From JANXMY01 sp965246745 (GTDB lineage: Bacteria; Armatimonadota; Armatimonadia; Armatimonadales; Capsulimonadaceae): a stretch of DNA of 64,000 nt. Shown here in pieces: positions 40,923 to 47,885 of this stretch (positions are counted from its first letter, which is position 1; each line of letters starts with the position of its first letter). The translations under genes were made by a program, and so were the position numbers. Below the pieces are notes generated by a model. It saw only the letters and a program-made list of their open reading frames with translations. It made no database searches and was not told where the DNA came from. The DNA is taken from the NCBI GenBank assembly GCA_965246745.1, contig OZ251980.1:2604001-2668000 (forward strand), given 5' to 3'.

Positions 40923-42191
40923 ATGAAACTCTGCTTTGTCGCCGACGGGCGCAGCGTCATCGCTAAAAACTGGATACGCTATTTTATCGAGCAGGGGCAT
41001 GATGTTCACCTGATCTCGACATTCCCCTGCGACCCGAAAAACCCGCCGGTGGCATCGCTCCATGTCGCGCCGCTGGACTTTTCCGCCAAAGCGCGGGCCG
41101 CCCCGATTGGCGGCTCGGCGGGCGGGCTGACCACCCACGGCTCCCCGTTTTTCGCCCGCCTGCGCGGCAGCCTGCTGTGGAAAACCCTGGCGAAGCTGCG
41201 TGACCTGCTCAACCCCTTCGCGGTGGCGCTCCAGCAGCGCAAAGTGCGGCAGATTTTGCGGGAAATGCAGCCGGATTTGGTTCACGCCATGCGGATACCG
41301 TTTGAAGGCATTCTCGCCGCGCGGGCATTGGAAGGCGAGCGCTTTCCGCTGCTGGTGTCCGTGTGGGGCAACGATTTCACGCTGTTCGCCCAGGACTCGC
41401 CCGAGATCGCCCGCTTGACCCGCCGGGCGATGGGCCGGGCCGACGCTCTGCACCCGGACTGCGTGCGCGACCTGCACCTGGCCCGCGAGTACGGGCTGGA
41501 TGCCGAAAAGCCGTTCGCCGTCCTGCCCGGCAACGGCGGGGTCCGCACCGACGTGTTTTGTCCCGGCCCGGTGGACCCGGACCTGCGCCGCCGCTGGAAC
41601 ATCCCGGAGAATGCCCTCGTGGTGCTGAACCCGCGCGGGGTCAAGCCGTACATCCGCACCGACACGTTTTTTCAAGCCATTCCGCTGGTGCTGGCCGAAA
41701 ACCCCCATGTTTTTTTCTTAGGGGCGATGATGGACGGCAACTCGGTGGCCGAAGGCTGGATCAGCCGGCTTGGGATCGAGAAGTCGGTCGGCTGCCTGCC
41801 GTTTGTCTCGCACGACGAGATGGCTCAGTTTTTTCGCCTGGCATCGGTGACGGTTTCCCCGGCGGACCACGACGGCACGCCGAACACGCTGCTCGAGGCC
41901 ATGTCCTGCGGGACATTCCCGGTGGCGGGCAATATCGAGTCGGTGCGCGAGTGGATCACGCCGGGCGAAAACGGCCTGCTGTTCGATCAGTCGGACCCCC
42001 AGGCGCTGGCGGCGGCGCTTCTGGCCGCCCTGCGCGACGATGCTCTGCGGGAGCGGGCCGTGCCGCTCAATCAAGCGCTGATCGCCGCGCGGGCCGATTA
42101 CGCCGTTTCGATGGGCAAAGCCGACGCGTTTTACCGTGAATTGATTTCGCACAGCAAAGGAGAGGGCCATGAGCGAGCCGCTGCCCGCTGA
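40923..42191 (+). CDS. Glycosyltransferase family 4
   Basis: The 422-residue GT-B enzyme starts MKLCFVADGRSVIAKNWIRY, with the H-x-V-H-like acceptor segment GHDVHLIS. It has LPGNGGVRTDVFCPGPVDP at the domain junction and VSPADHDGTPNTLLEAMSCG at the nucleotide site. ATG 40923 is chosen on family resemblance; no strong ribosome site is visible. Its last 23 bases overlap the WcaF-like gene, so the pair is tightly coupled. Confidence 0.85.
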   Translation: MKLCFVADGRSVIAKNWIRYFIEQGHDVHLISTFPCDPKNPPVASLHVAPLDFSAKARAAPIGGSAGGLTTHGSPFFARLRGSLLWKTLAKLRDLLNPFAVALQQRKVRQILREMQPDLVHAMRIPFEGILAARALEGERFPLLVSVWGNDFTLFAQDSPEIARLTRRAMGRADALHPDCVRDLHLAREYGLDAEKPFAVLPGNGGVRTDVFCPGPVDPDLRRRWNIPENALVVLNPRGVKPYIRTDTFFQAIPLVLAENPHVFFLGAMMDGNSVAEGWISRLGIEKSVGCLPFVSHDEMAQFFRLASVTVSPADHDGTPNTLLEAMSCGTFPVAGNIESVREWITPGENGLLFDQSDPQALAAALLAALRDDALRERAVPLNQALIAARADYAVSMGKADAFYRELISHSKGEGHERAAAR

Positions 42192-42756
42192 CCTTGTCCC
42201 TGTGGATTTAGGGAGTTATCGCAACCCGCCGTGGCACGACAAAGGCCGGGGGATCGCTGTGCGGGTCGTCTGGCACTTTGTCAACGCCCTGTTTTTCGAG
42301 AACTCGCTGAACCCGTCGTCGGGCCTGAAAATCGCGCTTTTGAGGCTGTTCGGCGCAAAAGTCGGGCGCGGGGTGATTGTCAAGCCGGGCGTCAACATCA
42401 AGCACCCGTGGTTTTTGACGGTCGGCGACAACACCTGGATCGGCGAGCGGGTCTGGCTGGACAACACGTTTGCGCCGATCACGCTGGGGCCGAATGTGTG
42501 CTTGTCGCAGGGCGTGTATTTGTGTACGGGGAACCATGACTGGACCGACCCGGCGTTTGGGCTTTTGGAGCGTCCGCTGACGATTGACGCGGGGGCGTGG
42601 ATTGGGGCGGGGGCAAAAGTCCTGCCCGGCGCACGGGTGGCCAGCCATGCAGTTGTCGCAGGCGGCGCGGTGCTGTCGAAACCGACCGAGCCGTATACGA
42701 TTTATGCCGGCAATCCGGCGTCGGCAGTCAAAACGCGGGTGATTGGGGAGAAGTAA
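42169..42756 (+). CDS. Colanic-acid-type acetyltransferase (WcaF-like)
   Basis: This 195-residue hexapeptide acyltransferase begins with the WcaF-type segment VDLGSYRNPPWHDKGRG, and continues SLNPSSGLKIALLRLFGAKV. The left-handed beta helix includes ITLGPNVCLSQGVYLCTGNHD with catalytic His, and WIGAGAKVLPGARV. It probably O-acetylates a fucose or other sugar of the repeat unit. AAAGGAGAGGGCC precedes the ATG, inside the end of the previous gene. Two hairpins close the unit after it. Confidence 0.87.
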   Translation: MSEPLPADLVPVDLGSYRNPPWHDKGRGIAVRVVWHFVNALFFENSLNPSSGLKIALLRLFGAKVGRGVIVKPGVNIKHPWFLTVGDNTWIGERVWLDNTFAPITLGPNVCLSQGVYLCTGNHDWTDPAFGLLERPLTIDAGAWIGAGAKVLPGARVASHAVVAGGAVLSKPTEPYTIYAGNPASAVKTRVIGEK

Positions 42757-42758
42757 GA

Positions 42759-42824
42759 ACCTACCCTCGGCACCTGTGCCGGGGGTAGGTGAAAACAGCC
42801 CGCGCCGGACGGCGCGGGCTGTTT
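42759..42824 (+). terminator. Double hairpin terminator
   Basis: ACCTACCC / GGGTAGGT with an inner CGGCAC / GTGCCG stem (42759-42790) is followed by AAACAGCCCGCGCC / GGCGCGGGCTGTTT (42793-42824). The second ends in TTTG. It lies between convergent genes. Confidence 0.8.
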
Positions 42825-42846
42825 GTGCTGAACTGTCTGTGCTGGG

Positions 42847-44187
42847 CTACTTGTTTTGCAGCACGCGGCTTGTGTAGGCAACCGAGCCGAGGCCGGCGAA
42901 AATGTTGAACACGTCGGCGAGCGAGGTGGAGTGGTGCTTGTCCGGGATATACAGCGAGTCGCCGGGCTGGATCAGCGGATTGCCCGACGGATCATTTCGC
43001 AGCAGGAAGTCATTGAGGTTCACGCGGGTCAGGACCGAAACCTTGCGGGCTTTGTCGTTGTGCAGCAGATTGATCTTGCCGAGGTCTGCCGCGCCGGTCG
43101 GGCCGCCGAGGGCGCTGATGGCATCGAGCACCCGGTCGCCGGCGCGGTAGTAGTAGTAACCGCTGCGGTTCACATCGCCCATCACAAAGGTGCGGACTTT
43201 CTCGGGAATGGAAATCTGGTCGCCGGGGACCATCACGACATTGGCCGCCATGTCGCCGTGCAGCAGCATCGGCTCGAGATTGATCGGCGAAGTCCGGCCG
43301 GCATGCGTAATGGTGGCGTTGGTGAGGTCCGCCGTGTCGGGATTGTAGCCGCCGGTGAACGAGATCGCATCAAAAACCGTGATGTTGTCCCGGTAGGGCA
43401 GGACGCCGGGGGAGCGGACTTGGCCGACCACATTGATTTTGCCGAGCTGCTGCGGGACATACACAATGTCGCCGGGGGCCAGGGCGATGTCGGCGGCGGA
43501 CCCGGACAGCGTTTCGGGATGGGTCAAGTCGAACGTGTCTTTGGACGCGTCGGCATGGGTCACGGTAACATGGGTCGGGTCGGCGATGGTGGTCTGCTGG
43601 CCGGGGCCGGTCGAAGCGCCGGCGGCGGGGCTGCCGGTGATGACAAAGCCGCCGACTTCGGCCAGCGCTTCCAGCAGATGCAGGCCGGGGCGGTACTCCA
43701 TCGGGCCGGGCCGGTTGACCGCGCCGCTGAAGACAATAATCTGCGAGTGCTTGGTGAGCAGCGAAACCGTGACCACGGGGTCCACGATGAAGCGCCTCAG
43801 CCGGGTTCGGAGCAGCGCCGTCGTCTGGGTCAGCGTCAGTCCGGTCACGGAAATTTGGTTCAGCATCGGCACGGTCACGGTGCCGTCGGGCGCGACGGCG
43901 GACTGGGTGCTGACGCTGGGGAATTCGGCGACGCCGATGCTGATGACATCGCCTTCGGCCAGCTTGTAGCTGGGGGTGACGGCCATCGGCTTGGCGGCGG
44001 GCGCGGCAGCGCCGGTTTGGGCGAGCACGGGGACGGCTGCGCCCAGGCTGCCGAGCAGCAGCACGCCGGCGAGCCGCCAGCCGGTGCGGTGTGGTTTTTT
44101 AGGTGACTGCATTTTAGGTGACTGCATTTTAGGTGACTGCATTTTAGGTGACTGCATTTTAGGTGACTGCATTTTAGGTGACTGCAT
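42847..44187 (-). CDS. Polysaccharide export protein (Wza-like, SLBB domains) with six-fold N-terminal repeat
   Basis: The protein has 446 residues. MQSPK is repeated six times, then a basic segment and signal peptide (LAGVLLLGSLGAAVPVLAQ). The Poly_export domain begins YKLAEGDVISIGVAEFPSVS, followed by several SLBB domains (IIVFSGAVNRPGPMEY, INVVGQVRSPGVLPYR, FVMGDVNRSGYYYYRAGD). It should form the periplasmic/outer-membrane channel for the polymer. No lipobox Cys is seen, unlike classical Wza. AAAGGA lies before ATG 44187. A sigma-54 promoter is at 44262-44278. Each repeat unit begins with an in-frame ATG. Confidence 0.9.
   Translation of the reverse strand: MQSPKMQSPKMQSPKMQSPKMQSPKMQSPKKPHRTGWRLAGVLLLGSLGAAVPVLAQTGAAAPAAKPMAVTPSYKLAEGDVISIGVAEFPSVSTQSAVAPDGTVTVPMLNQISVTGLTLTQTTALLRTRLRRFIVDPVVTVSLLTKHSQIIVFSGAVNRPGPMEYRPGLHLLEALAEVGGFVITGSPAAGASTGPGQQTTIADPTHVTVTHADASKDTFDLTHPETLSGSAADIALAPGDIVYVPQQLGKINVVGQVRSPGVLPYRDNITVFDAISFTGGYNPDTADLTNATITHAGRTSPINLEPMLLHGDMAANVVMVPGDQISIPEKVRTFVMGDVNRSGYYYYRAGDRVLDAISALGGPTGAADLGKINLLHNDKARKVSVLTRVNLNDFLLRNDPSGNPLIQPGDSLYIPDKHHSTSLADVFNIFAGLGSVAYTSRVLQNK
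44098..44187 (-). repeat. 15-bp coding tandem repeat, six copies, each opening with ATG
   Basis: The unit ATGCAGTCACCTAAA encodes MQSPK and repeats six times without change. Only the first copy lies at a proper distance from the ribosome site. Confidence 0.95.
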
Positions 44188-44261
44188 AAAGGTTTCCTTT
44201 GAAGGCCGTCCGCCGTCTGCGGCACGGGAAAAGTGCGCCGGCAGCGCTTTGACGGACTTAT

Positions 44262-44278
44262 CTGCAAAATTCGTGCCA
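44262..44278 (-). promoter_or_regulatory. Sigma-54 (RpoN) promoter for the Wza-like gene
   Basis: The minus strand reads TTGGCACGAATTTTGCA, the consensus exactly. ATG 44187 lies 75 bases downstream. Confidence 0.9.
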
Positions 44279-44399
44279 ACCGTCTTTGTTGGGCCGACTT
44301 CTATACTGTGCCGGCTTCGGTTTGAGTTCCTTTTGTTCCGCCGGGCCGCCGGAAAAATAATCCGGCGATTTAAGGCGCTTTCCGCCGGAAACGGCCTGC

Positions 44400-44416
44400 T
44401 TGGCATGGTTTCTGCA
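44400..44416 (+). promoter_or_regulatory. Sigma-54 (RpoN) promoter for the sugar transferase
   Basis: TTGGCATGGTTTCTGCA fits the -24/-12 consensus, with CTGCA at -12. ATG 44470 is 54 bases downstream. It is divergent from the site at 44262-44278. Confidence 0.83.
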
Positions 44417-44469
44417 CAGTATGACTACGGGAATACCGCGAAGCCGGAGCGTCCGCTGAGGAACACACT

Positions 44470-45165
44470 ATGAGCGTCACCACCATTACAAATCCGTCCG
44501 CCGCCCACGCCGCCGGCCAAACCGAGCTGCCGCCGGAGCCGCTTGTGCTGCCTCAAACGTCCGCCGCCGATGCGTTTTTGCGCCGCGCCCTCGACGTGTC
44601 CGTGTCGCTTGTGGCCCTGCTGCTTTTGCTGCCCCTCTTGGCCCTCATCGCCCTGCTCATCCGCCTTGACAGCCCCGGACCCGTCTTGTTTGTCCAAACC
44701 CGCGTCGGCAAGCACGGCCGCGAGTTCCCCGTCTTCAAGTTCCGCTCCATGTTCACCGATGCCGAAGCCCGCCTCCACTCGGTGCTGGCCGATAACGAGC
44801 GCACCGGCCCGGTCTTCAAGATGAAGCAGGACCCGCGCGTCACCCGCGTCGGCCGCCCGCTGCGCCGGTGCTCGCTTGACGAGCTTCCGCAGCTTCTGAA
44901 CGTTCTGCGGGGGGAAATGTCTTTGGTGGGTCCGCGTCCGGCCCTGCCGCGCGAGGTGGCGTTGTACACGCCGTTGCAGCGGGGGCGCTTGTCGGTGACG
45001 CCGGGGTTGACGGGGTTGTGGCAGGTGTCGGGTCGTGCGACCTTGTCGTTTGAGCAGTCGGTGGCTTTGGACTTGGAGTATGTGCGTCGTCAGTCGGTGG
45101 GGCTGAACGTGGTGCTGATATTGAAGACCGTTCCTGCGGTTTTGACCGGACACGGGGCGTACTGA
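44470..45165 (+). CDS. Initiating phosphoglycosyl transferase (bacterial sugar transferase, WcaJ/WbaP-type)
   Basis: The 231-residue monotopic enzyme has one hydrophobic reentrant helix (VSLVALLLLLPLLALIALLI). Core motifs are SPGPVLFVQTRVGKHG, FPVFKFRSM, LDELPQLLNVLRGEMSLVGPR and TPGLTGLWQVSGR. It should transfer a sugar-1-phosphate from UDP-sugar to undecaprenyl phosphate and start repeat-unit synthesis. It lacks the long N-terminal domain of WcaJ. It has its own sigma-54 promoter. Base use changes sharply inside the gene, from C-rich codons before about 44920 to G/T-rich codons after. Confidence 0.92.
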   Translation: MSVTTITNPSAAHAAGQTELPPEPLVLPQTSAADAFLRRALDVSVSLVALLLLLPLLALIALLIRLDSPGPVLFVQTRVGKHGREFPVFKFRSMFTDAEARLHSVLADNERTGPVFKMKQDPRVTRVGRPLRRCSLDELPQLLNVLRGEMSLVGPRPALPREVALYTPLQRGRLSVTPGLTGLWQVSGRATLSFEQSVALDLEYVRRQSVGLNVVLILKTVPAVLTGHGAY

Positions 45166-45184
45166 CGCGCACGGGAGCTTCCCA

Positions 45185-45925
45185 ATGACCCTGCGCGATG
45201 AAGAAAGCGTAGATATTCCGACCCCGACCGGGCCGATGCGGACCGCTGTGTTCCGGCCCGCCGCCGACCGGCGCTTTCCCGCCGTTCTTCTGTTCTCCGA
45301 AATCTTCCAAATCACCGCCCCGATCCGCCGCATGGCGGCGACTTTGGCCGGACACGGCTTTCTGGTCGCCGTGCCTGAAGTATATCACGAGCTGGAAGCG
45401 CCGGGAACCGTGCTGGCCTACGACAGCGCCGGGGCGGACCGGGGCAACGCCGACAAAATCACCAAACCCCTCCCAAGCTACGACAGCGATGCTCGCGCCG
45501 TTTTGGAGTATTTGAAATCGCGCCCGGACTGCACCGGCAGGCTCGGCACAATGGGCGTCTGCCTCGGCGGGCACCTGGCGCTGCGGGCCGCACTGAACCC
45601 GGACGTTTCCGCCGGGGTCTGCTTTTACGCCACCGATGTCCACACAAGGACGCTGGGCGCGGGCCGGCACGACGACACGCTGGACCGTATCCCCGAGATC
45701 AAAGGCGAGCTGCTGCTGGCGTGGGGCCGGCAGGACCCGCATGTCCCGCGCGAAGGCCGGCGCGTGATTTACGATGCCCTCAGCGATGCCGGGGTCACAA
45801 TGCAGTGGCACGAGTTCAACGGCGCTCATGCGTTTCTGCGCGACGAAGGCCCGCGCTTCGACCCGGCCCTGTCGCGCCTGGCCTGGACGCTGATTTTGGA
45901 GCTGTTCGGACGAGCGCTGGCCTGA
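45185..45925 (+). CDS. Dienelactone hydrolase family protein
   Basis: The 246-residue alpha/beta-hydrolase has the nucleophile elbow MGVCLGGHLAL (Cys nucleophile as in dienelactone hydrolase), an Asp in WGRQDPHVP and a His in FNGAHAFLRDEGP, giving the Cys-Asp-His triad. It probably hydrolyses a lactone or ester in the cytoplasm; no signal peptide is seen. It lies 19 bases after the sugar transferase and could be co-transcribed with it, though no link to polysaccharide is evident. Confidence 0.87.
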   Translation: MTLRDEESVDIPTPTGPMRTAVFRPAADRRFPAVLLFSEIFQITAPIRRMAATLAGHGFLVAVPEVYHELEAPGTVLAYDSAGADRGNADKITKPLPSYDSDARAVLEYLKSRPDCTGRLGTMGVCLGGHLALRAALNPDVSAGVCFYATDVHTRTLGAGRHDDTLDRIPEIKGELLLAWGRQDPHVPREGRRVIYDALSDAGVTMQWHEFNGAHAFLRDEGPRFDPALSRLAWTLILELFGRALA

Positions 45926-45964
45926 TTTTCCCCTTGTTTCCTATTATTTCCTCTTGGGTTTGGG

Positions 45965-45984
45965 TATACTGTTGTCTGTAGACA
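45965..45984 (+). promoter_or_regulatory. Possible promoter and LexA-type operator before the lexA operon
   Basis: TATACT at 45965-45970 could be a -10 box. It is followed by TGTCTGTAGACA (45973-45984), a 5-bp inverted repeat with a 2-base centre. TGTAGAC recurs 14 bases on. The position just after the -10 box suits an auto-repressor site, but the LexA box of this lineage is not known to me. Confidence 0.35.
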
Positions 45985-46022
45985 CGGTTTTGTAGACGCG
46001 ATTTCCCGGACAACGAACTCCC

Positions 46023-46250
46023 ATGCTTGACCCGAACACATTGGATGCCCGCTGGACCCTGCTGGTTGGCCTGCCGCTGATTGCCTGGCTCGGCATTCGC
46101 GCTTGGCGGCGCTCCCGCGCGGTCGCGGCGCGTATCCGCGCGGTGCGCGAGGAAATGGCGCGTCACCCGCAGGACCCGTATCAAGCGCTGGCCGGGCTGA
46201 TGGCCGACGAGGAGCCGCCGGCTCGGAGGCGCTTATGGCCAAAGGAGTGA
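46023..46250 (+). CDS. Small membrane protein upstream of lexA
   Basis: The 75-residue product has one hydrophobic segment (WTLLVGLPLIAWLGIRAW) followed by a basic, Arg-rich helix and an acidic stretch. I do not recognise it. Its end overlaps lexA by 16 bases, so the two are co-transcribed. It could be a short SOS-linked membrane peptide like cell-division inhibitors found beside lexA in some bacteria; that is only a guess from position. Confidence 0.5.
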   Translation: MLDPNTLDARWTLLVGLPLIAWLGIRAWRRSRAVAARIRAVREEMARHPQDPYQALAGLMADEEPPARRRLWPKE

Positions 46251-46888
46251 CTGACCGGCAGCAGGAAGTGTTTAATTTTATTGTCGCATATTTAGAAGAC
46301 AAAGGCTACCCGCCGACCATCCGCGAGATGCAGCTCGGCCTCGGGATCGGCTCGCTGCGGGGCGTGACGATCCACCTTGACGCCCTGCAAAAAAAAGGCT
46401 ATATCGAGCGTTTGTCGGCCAAAGAAGGCCCGCGCACGTCGCGCGGCATCCGCATCCTGGCGCGGCTTGAGTCCCGCGCTCGGGACGAAGAATCGGGCCT
46501 GCGCCGCCTGCCGCTGATCGGCACCATCGCCGCCGGGACGCCGCTGTTGGCGAACCAAAACATCGAAGACATTGTCGCCGTGCCGAACCAGCTTTTGCGG
46601 ACTCCGGCCCCGGACTGCTTTTTATTGAGAGTGCAGGGCGACAGCATGACCGGCGCTCATATTCTGCCCGGCGATTTGGTGCTGATTCAGCCGCAGGCGA
46701 CGGCGGAAAACGGCGACATTGTGGCGGTGCGTCTCGGCGAAGAAGCGACGGTGAAAAAGTTTGCCCGGCACGGCAACCGGATCGAGCTGCAAGCGCAGAA
46801 CCCGAATTATGCGCCGATCCCCTTGCGGAAATCCGACAACGCCGCGATTATCGGCAAAGTCATCGGGCTGCTGAGGGGCTATGCGTAA
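46235..46888 (+). CDS. lexA: LexA repressor
   Basis: The 217-residue protein starts MAKGVTDRQQEVFNFIVAYL with the LexA winged-helix domain (GYPPTIREM). It has the self-cleavage site Ala-Gly in IGTIAAGTPLLA, the catalytic Ser in VQGDSMTGAHI, and the Lys in EATVKKF. It represses SOS genes and cleaves itself when RecA filaments form. GGAGG six bases before ATG 46235 fixes the start inside the preceding small gene. Confidence 0.96.
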   Translation: MAKGVTDRQQEVFNFIVAYLEDKGYPPTIREMQLGLGIGSLRGVTIHLDALQKKGYIERLSAKEGPRTSRGIRILARLESRARDEESGLRRLPLIGTIAAGTPLLANQNIEDIVAVPNQLLRTPAPDCFLLRVQGDSMTGAHILPGDLVLIQPQATAENGDIVAVRLGEEATVKKFARHGNRIELQAQNPNYAPIPLRKSDNAAIIGKVIGLLRGYA

Positions 46889-46900
46889 TTTACGGGAAGA

Positions 46901-47050
46901 GGCGAGGCAGCAAGGGAACAAATTCCTCTATGCCTTCGGCATGACTTCGTATCTGCTGAACAGCGTCCTGCGGACGTAAGAGTATCACACGATGGCTTTT
47001 CTCCTCATCCGAAGGATGCAATTCAGCGAGAGGAATTTATTCCCTCGCCA
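46901..47050. repeat. Compound palindromic element overlapping the start of the lipoprotein gene
   Basis: The outer arms AGGGAACAAATTCCTCT (46913-46929) and AGAGGAATTTATTCCCT (47029-47045) pair with one mismatch. Each is followed inward by a small TTCG hairpin (ATGCCTTCGGCAT at 46929-46941; ATCCGAAGGAT near 47007-47017). The centre holds CGTCCTGCGGACG. The nested layout looks like a REP/BIME or small mobile element. Its right arm supplies the start codon and first codons of the next gene. Confidence 0.6.
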
Positions 47051-47435
47051 TTTCTCACCGCTCTGCACCGCAGCGCTGCTTCTGGCCGGCTGCTCGCACC
47101 CCGCCGCGCCGGCGGCGGCGCACAAGACTATCGGCGACCTGGCCGTCTCGTTTCTCGCCGACCCGCCGCCGCATGTCGGGGACAACAGCTTCCGGGTCAC
47201 GGTCGCCGAGTTCCCGGCGCAAACCCTGGTCGGCAATGCCAACATCACCGCCGACCCGCAGATGCTGTCCCACAATGCGACCGGCAGCAAAACCAGCGGG
47301 CGGTCGCAGGGCAACGGCGTGTACCTGGTCCCGGTCCGCCTCGGGGTGGCGACCCGCTACGACATCCGCCTGCATATCGAGCGCCCCGGCCATCCGCCCG
47401 CCGAAGCTGCGTTTCCCATCGAAGCCGCCCAATAA
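47016..47435 (+). CDS. Lipoprotein with FixH/YtkA-like domain
   Basis: From ATG 47016 the protein has 139 residues and a lipobox LLLAGC (Cys about 26), so it should be a lipid-anchored envelope protein. The body (DLAVSFLADPPPHVGDNSFRV, then GVYLVPVRLGVATRYDIRL) resembles the YtkA/FixH-like immunoglobulin-type domain, often linked to copper or cytochrome assembly. The first 14 codons come from the palindromic element, so the original start may have been lost. ATG 46992 is an alternative. No metal-binding His/Met cluster is obvious. Confidence 0.6.
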   Translation: MQFSERNLFPRHFSPLCTAALLLAGCSHPAAPAAAHKTIGDLAVSFLADPPPHVGDNSFRVTVAEFPAQTLVGNANITADPQMLSHNATGSKTSGRSQGNGVYLVPVRLGVATRYDIRLHIERPGHPPAEAAFPIEAAQ

Positions 47436-47455
47436 TCCCACTTCAGGAGACAGTT

Positions 47456-47860
47456 ATGGTTGAAATCGAAGCCCGCTACGACGGCGGCAAAAAATGCTCG
47501 CTGACCCACCCCGAAGGCGCGGCGCTTGCCACCGACGCCCCCAAAGACATCGGCGGGGACGCGTCGGCATTTAGCCCGACCGATCTCGTCGCGGCGGGCC
47601 TGGCGTCGTGCGTCTTGACCACCGTGGCGATGTACGCCGAGCGGCACGATTTGAACCTCGACGGCATGACCGCGCATATCGGCAAGGAGATGACGGCGTC
47701 GCCGCGCCGGATCGGCCACCTGCCGCTGACGGTGCATTTGCCGTCGTCGGTTGCCGAAGACGTGCGGCCTCATATCGAGCGCATTGCGTATGCCTGCCCG
47801 GTCCATGCCAGCCTGCACCCGGACATTGACGCCCCGATTACGCTGGTTTACGATTTGTGA
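47456..47860 (+). CDS. OsmC family protein
   Basis: This 134-residue protein has the OsmC/Ohr fold. FSPTDLVAAGLASCVLTTVA contains the first redox Cys, and ERIAYACPVHASLHPDI carries the second. These cysteines reduce organic hydroperoxides in OsmC/Ohr proteins. GGAGA lies before the ATG. Its last four codons and stop are exactly duplicated in the following 12 bases. Confidence 0.88.
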   Translation: MVEIEARYDGGKKCSLTHPEGAALATDAPKDIGGDASAFSPTDLVAAGLASCVLTTVAMYAERHDLNLDGMTAHIGKEMTASPRRIGHLPLTVHLPSSVAEDVRPHIERIAYACPVHASLHPDIDAPITLVYDL

Positions 47861-47872
47861 TACGATTTGTGA
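47849..47872. repeat. 12-bp tandem duplication over a stop codon
   Basis: TACGATTTGTGA occurs twice back to back. The first copy is the last three codons and the stop of the OsmC gene. Confidence 0.95.
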
Positions 47873-47885
47873 TTGGACTTTCATT

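Noticed and set aside
42847..44406. Longer N-terminus for the Wza-like protein from ATG 44406
   Set aside because: It would place the sigma-54 promoter inside the gene and add 73 basic residues before the signal peptide. ATG 44187 has a ribosome site.
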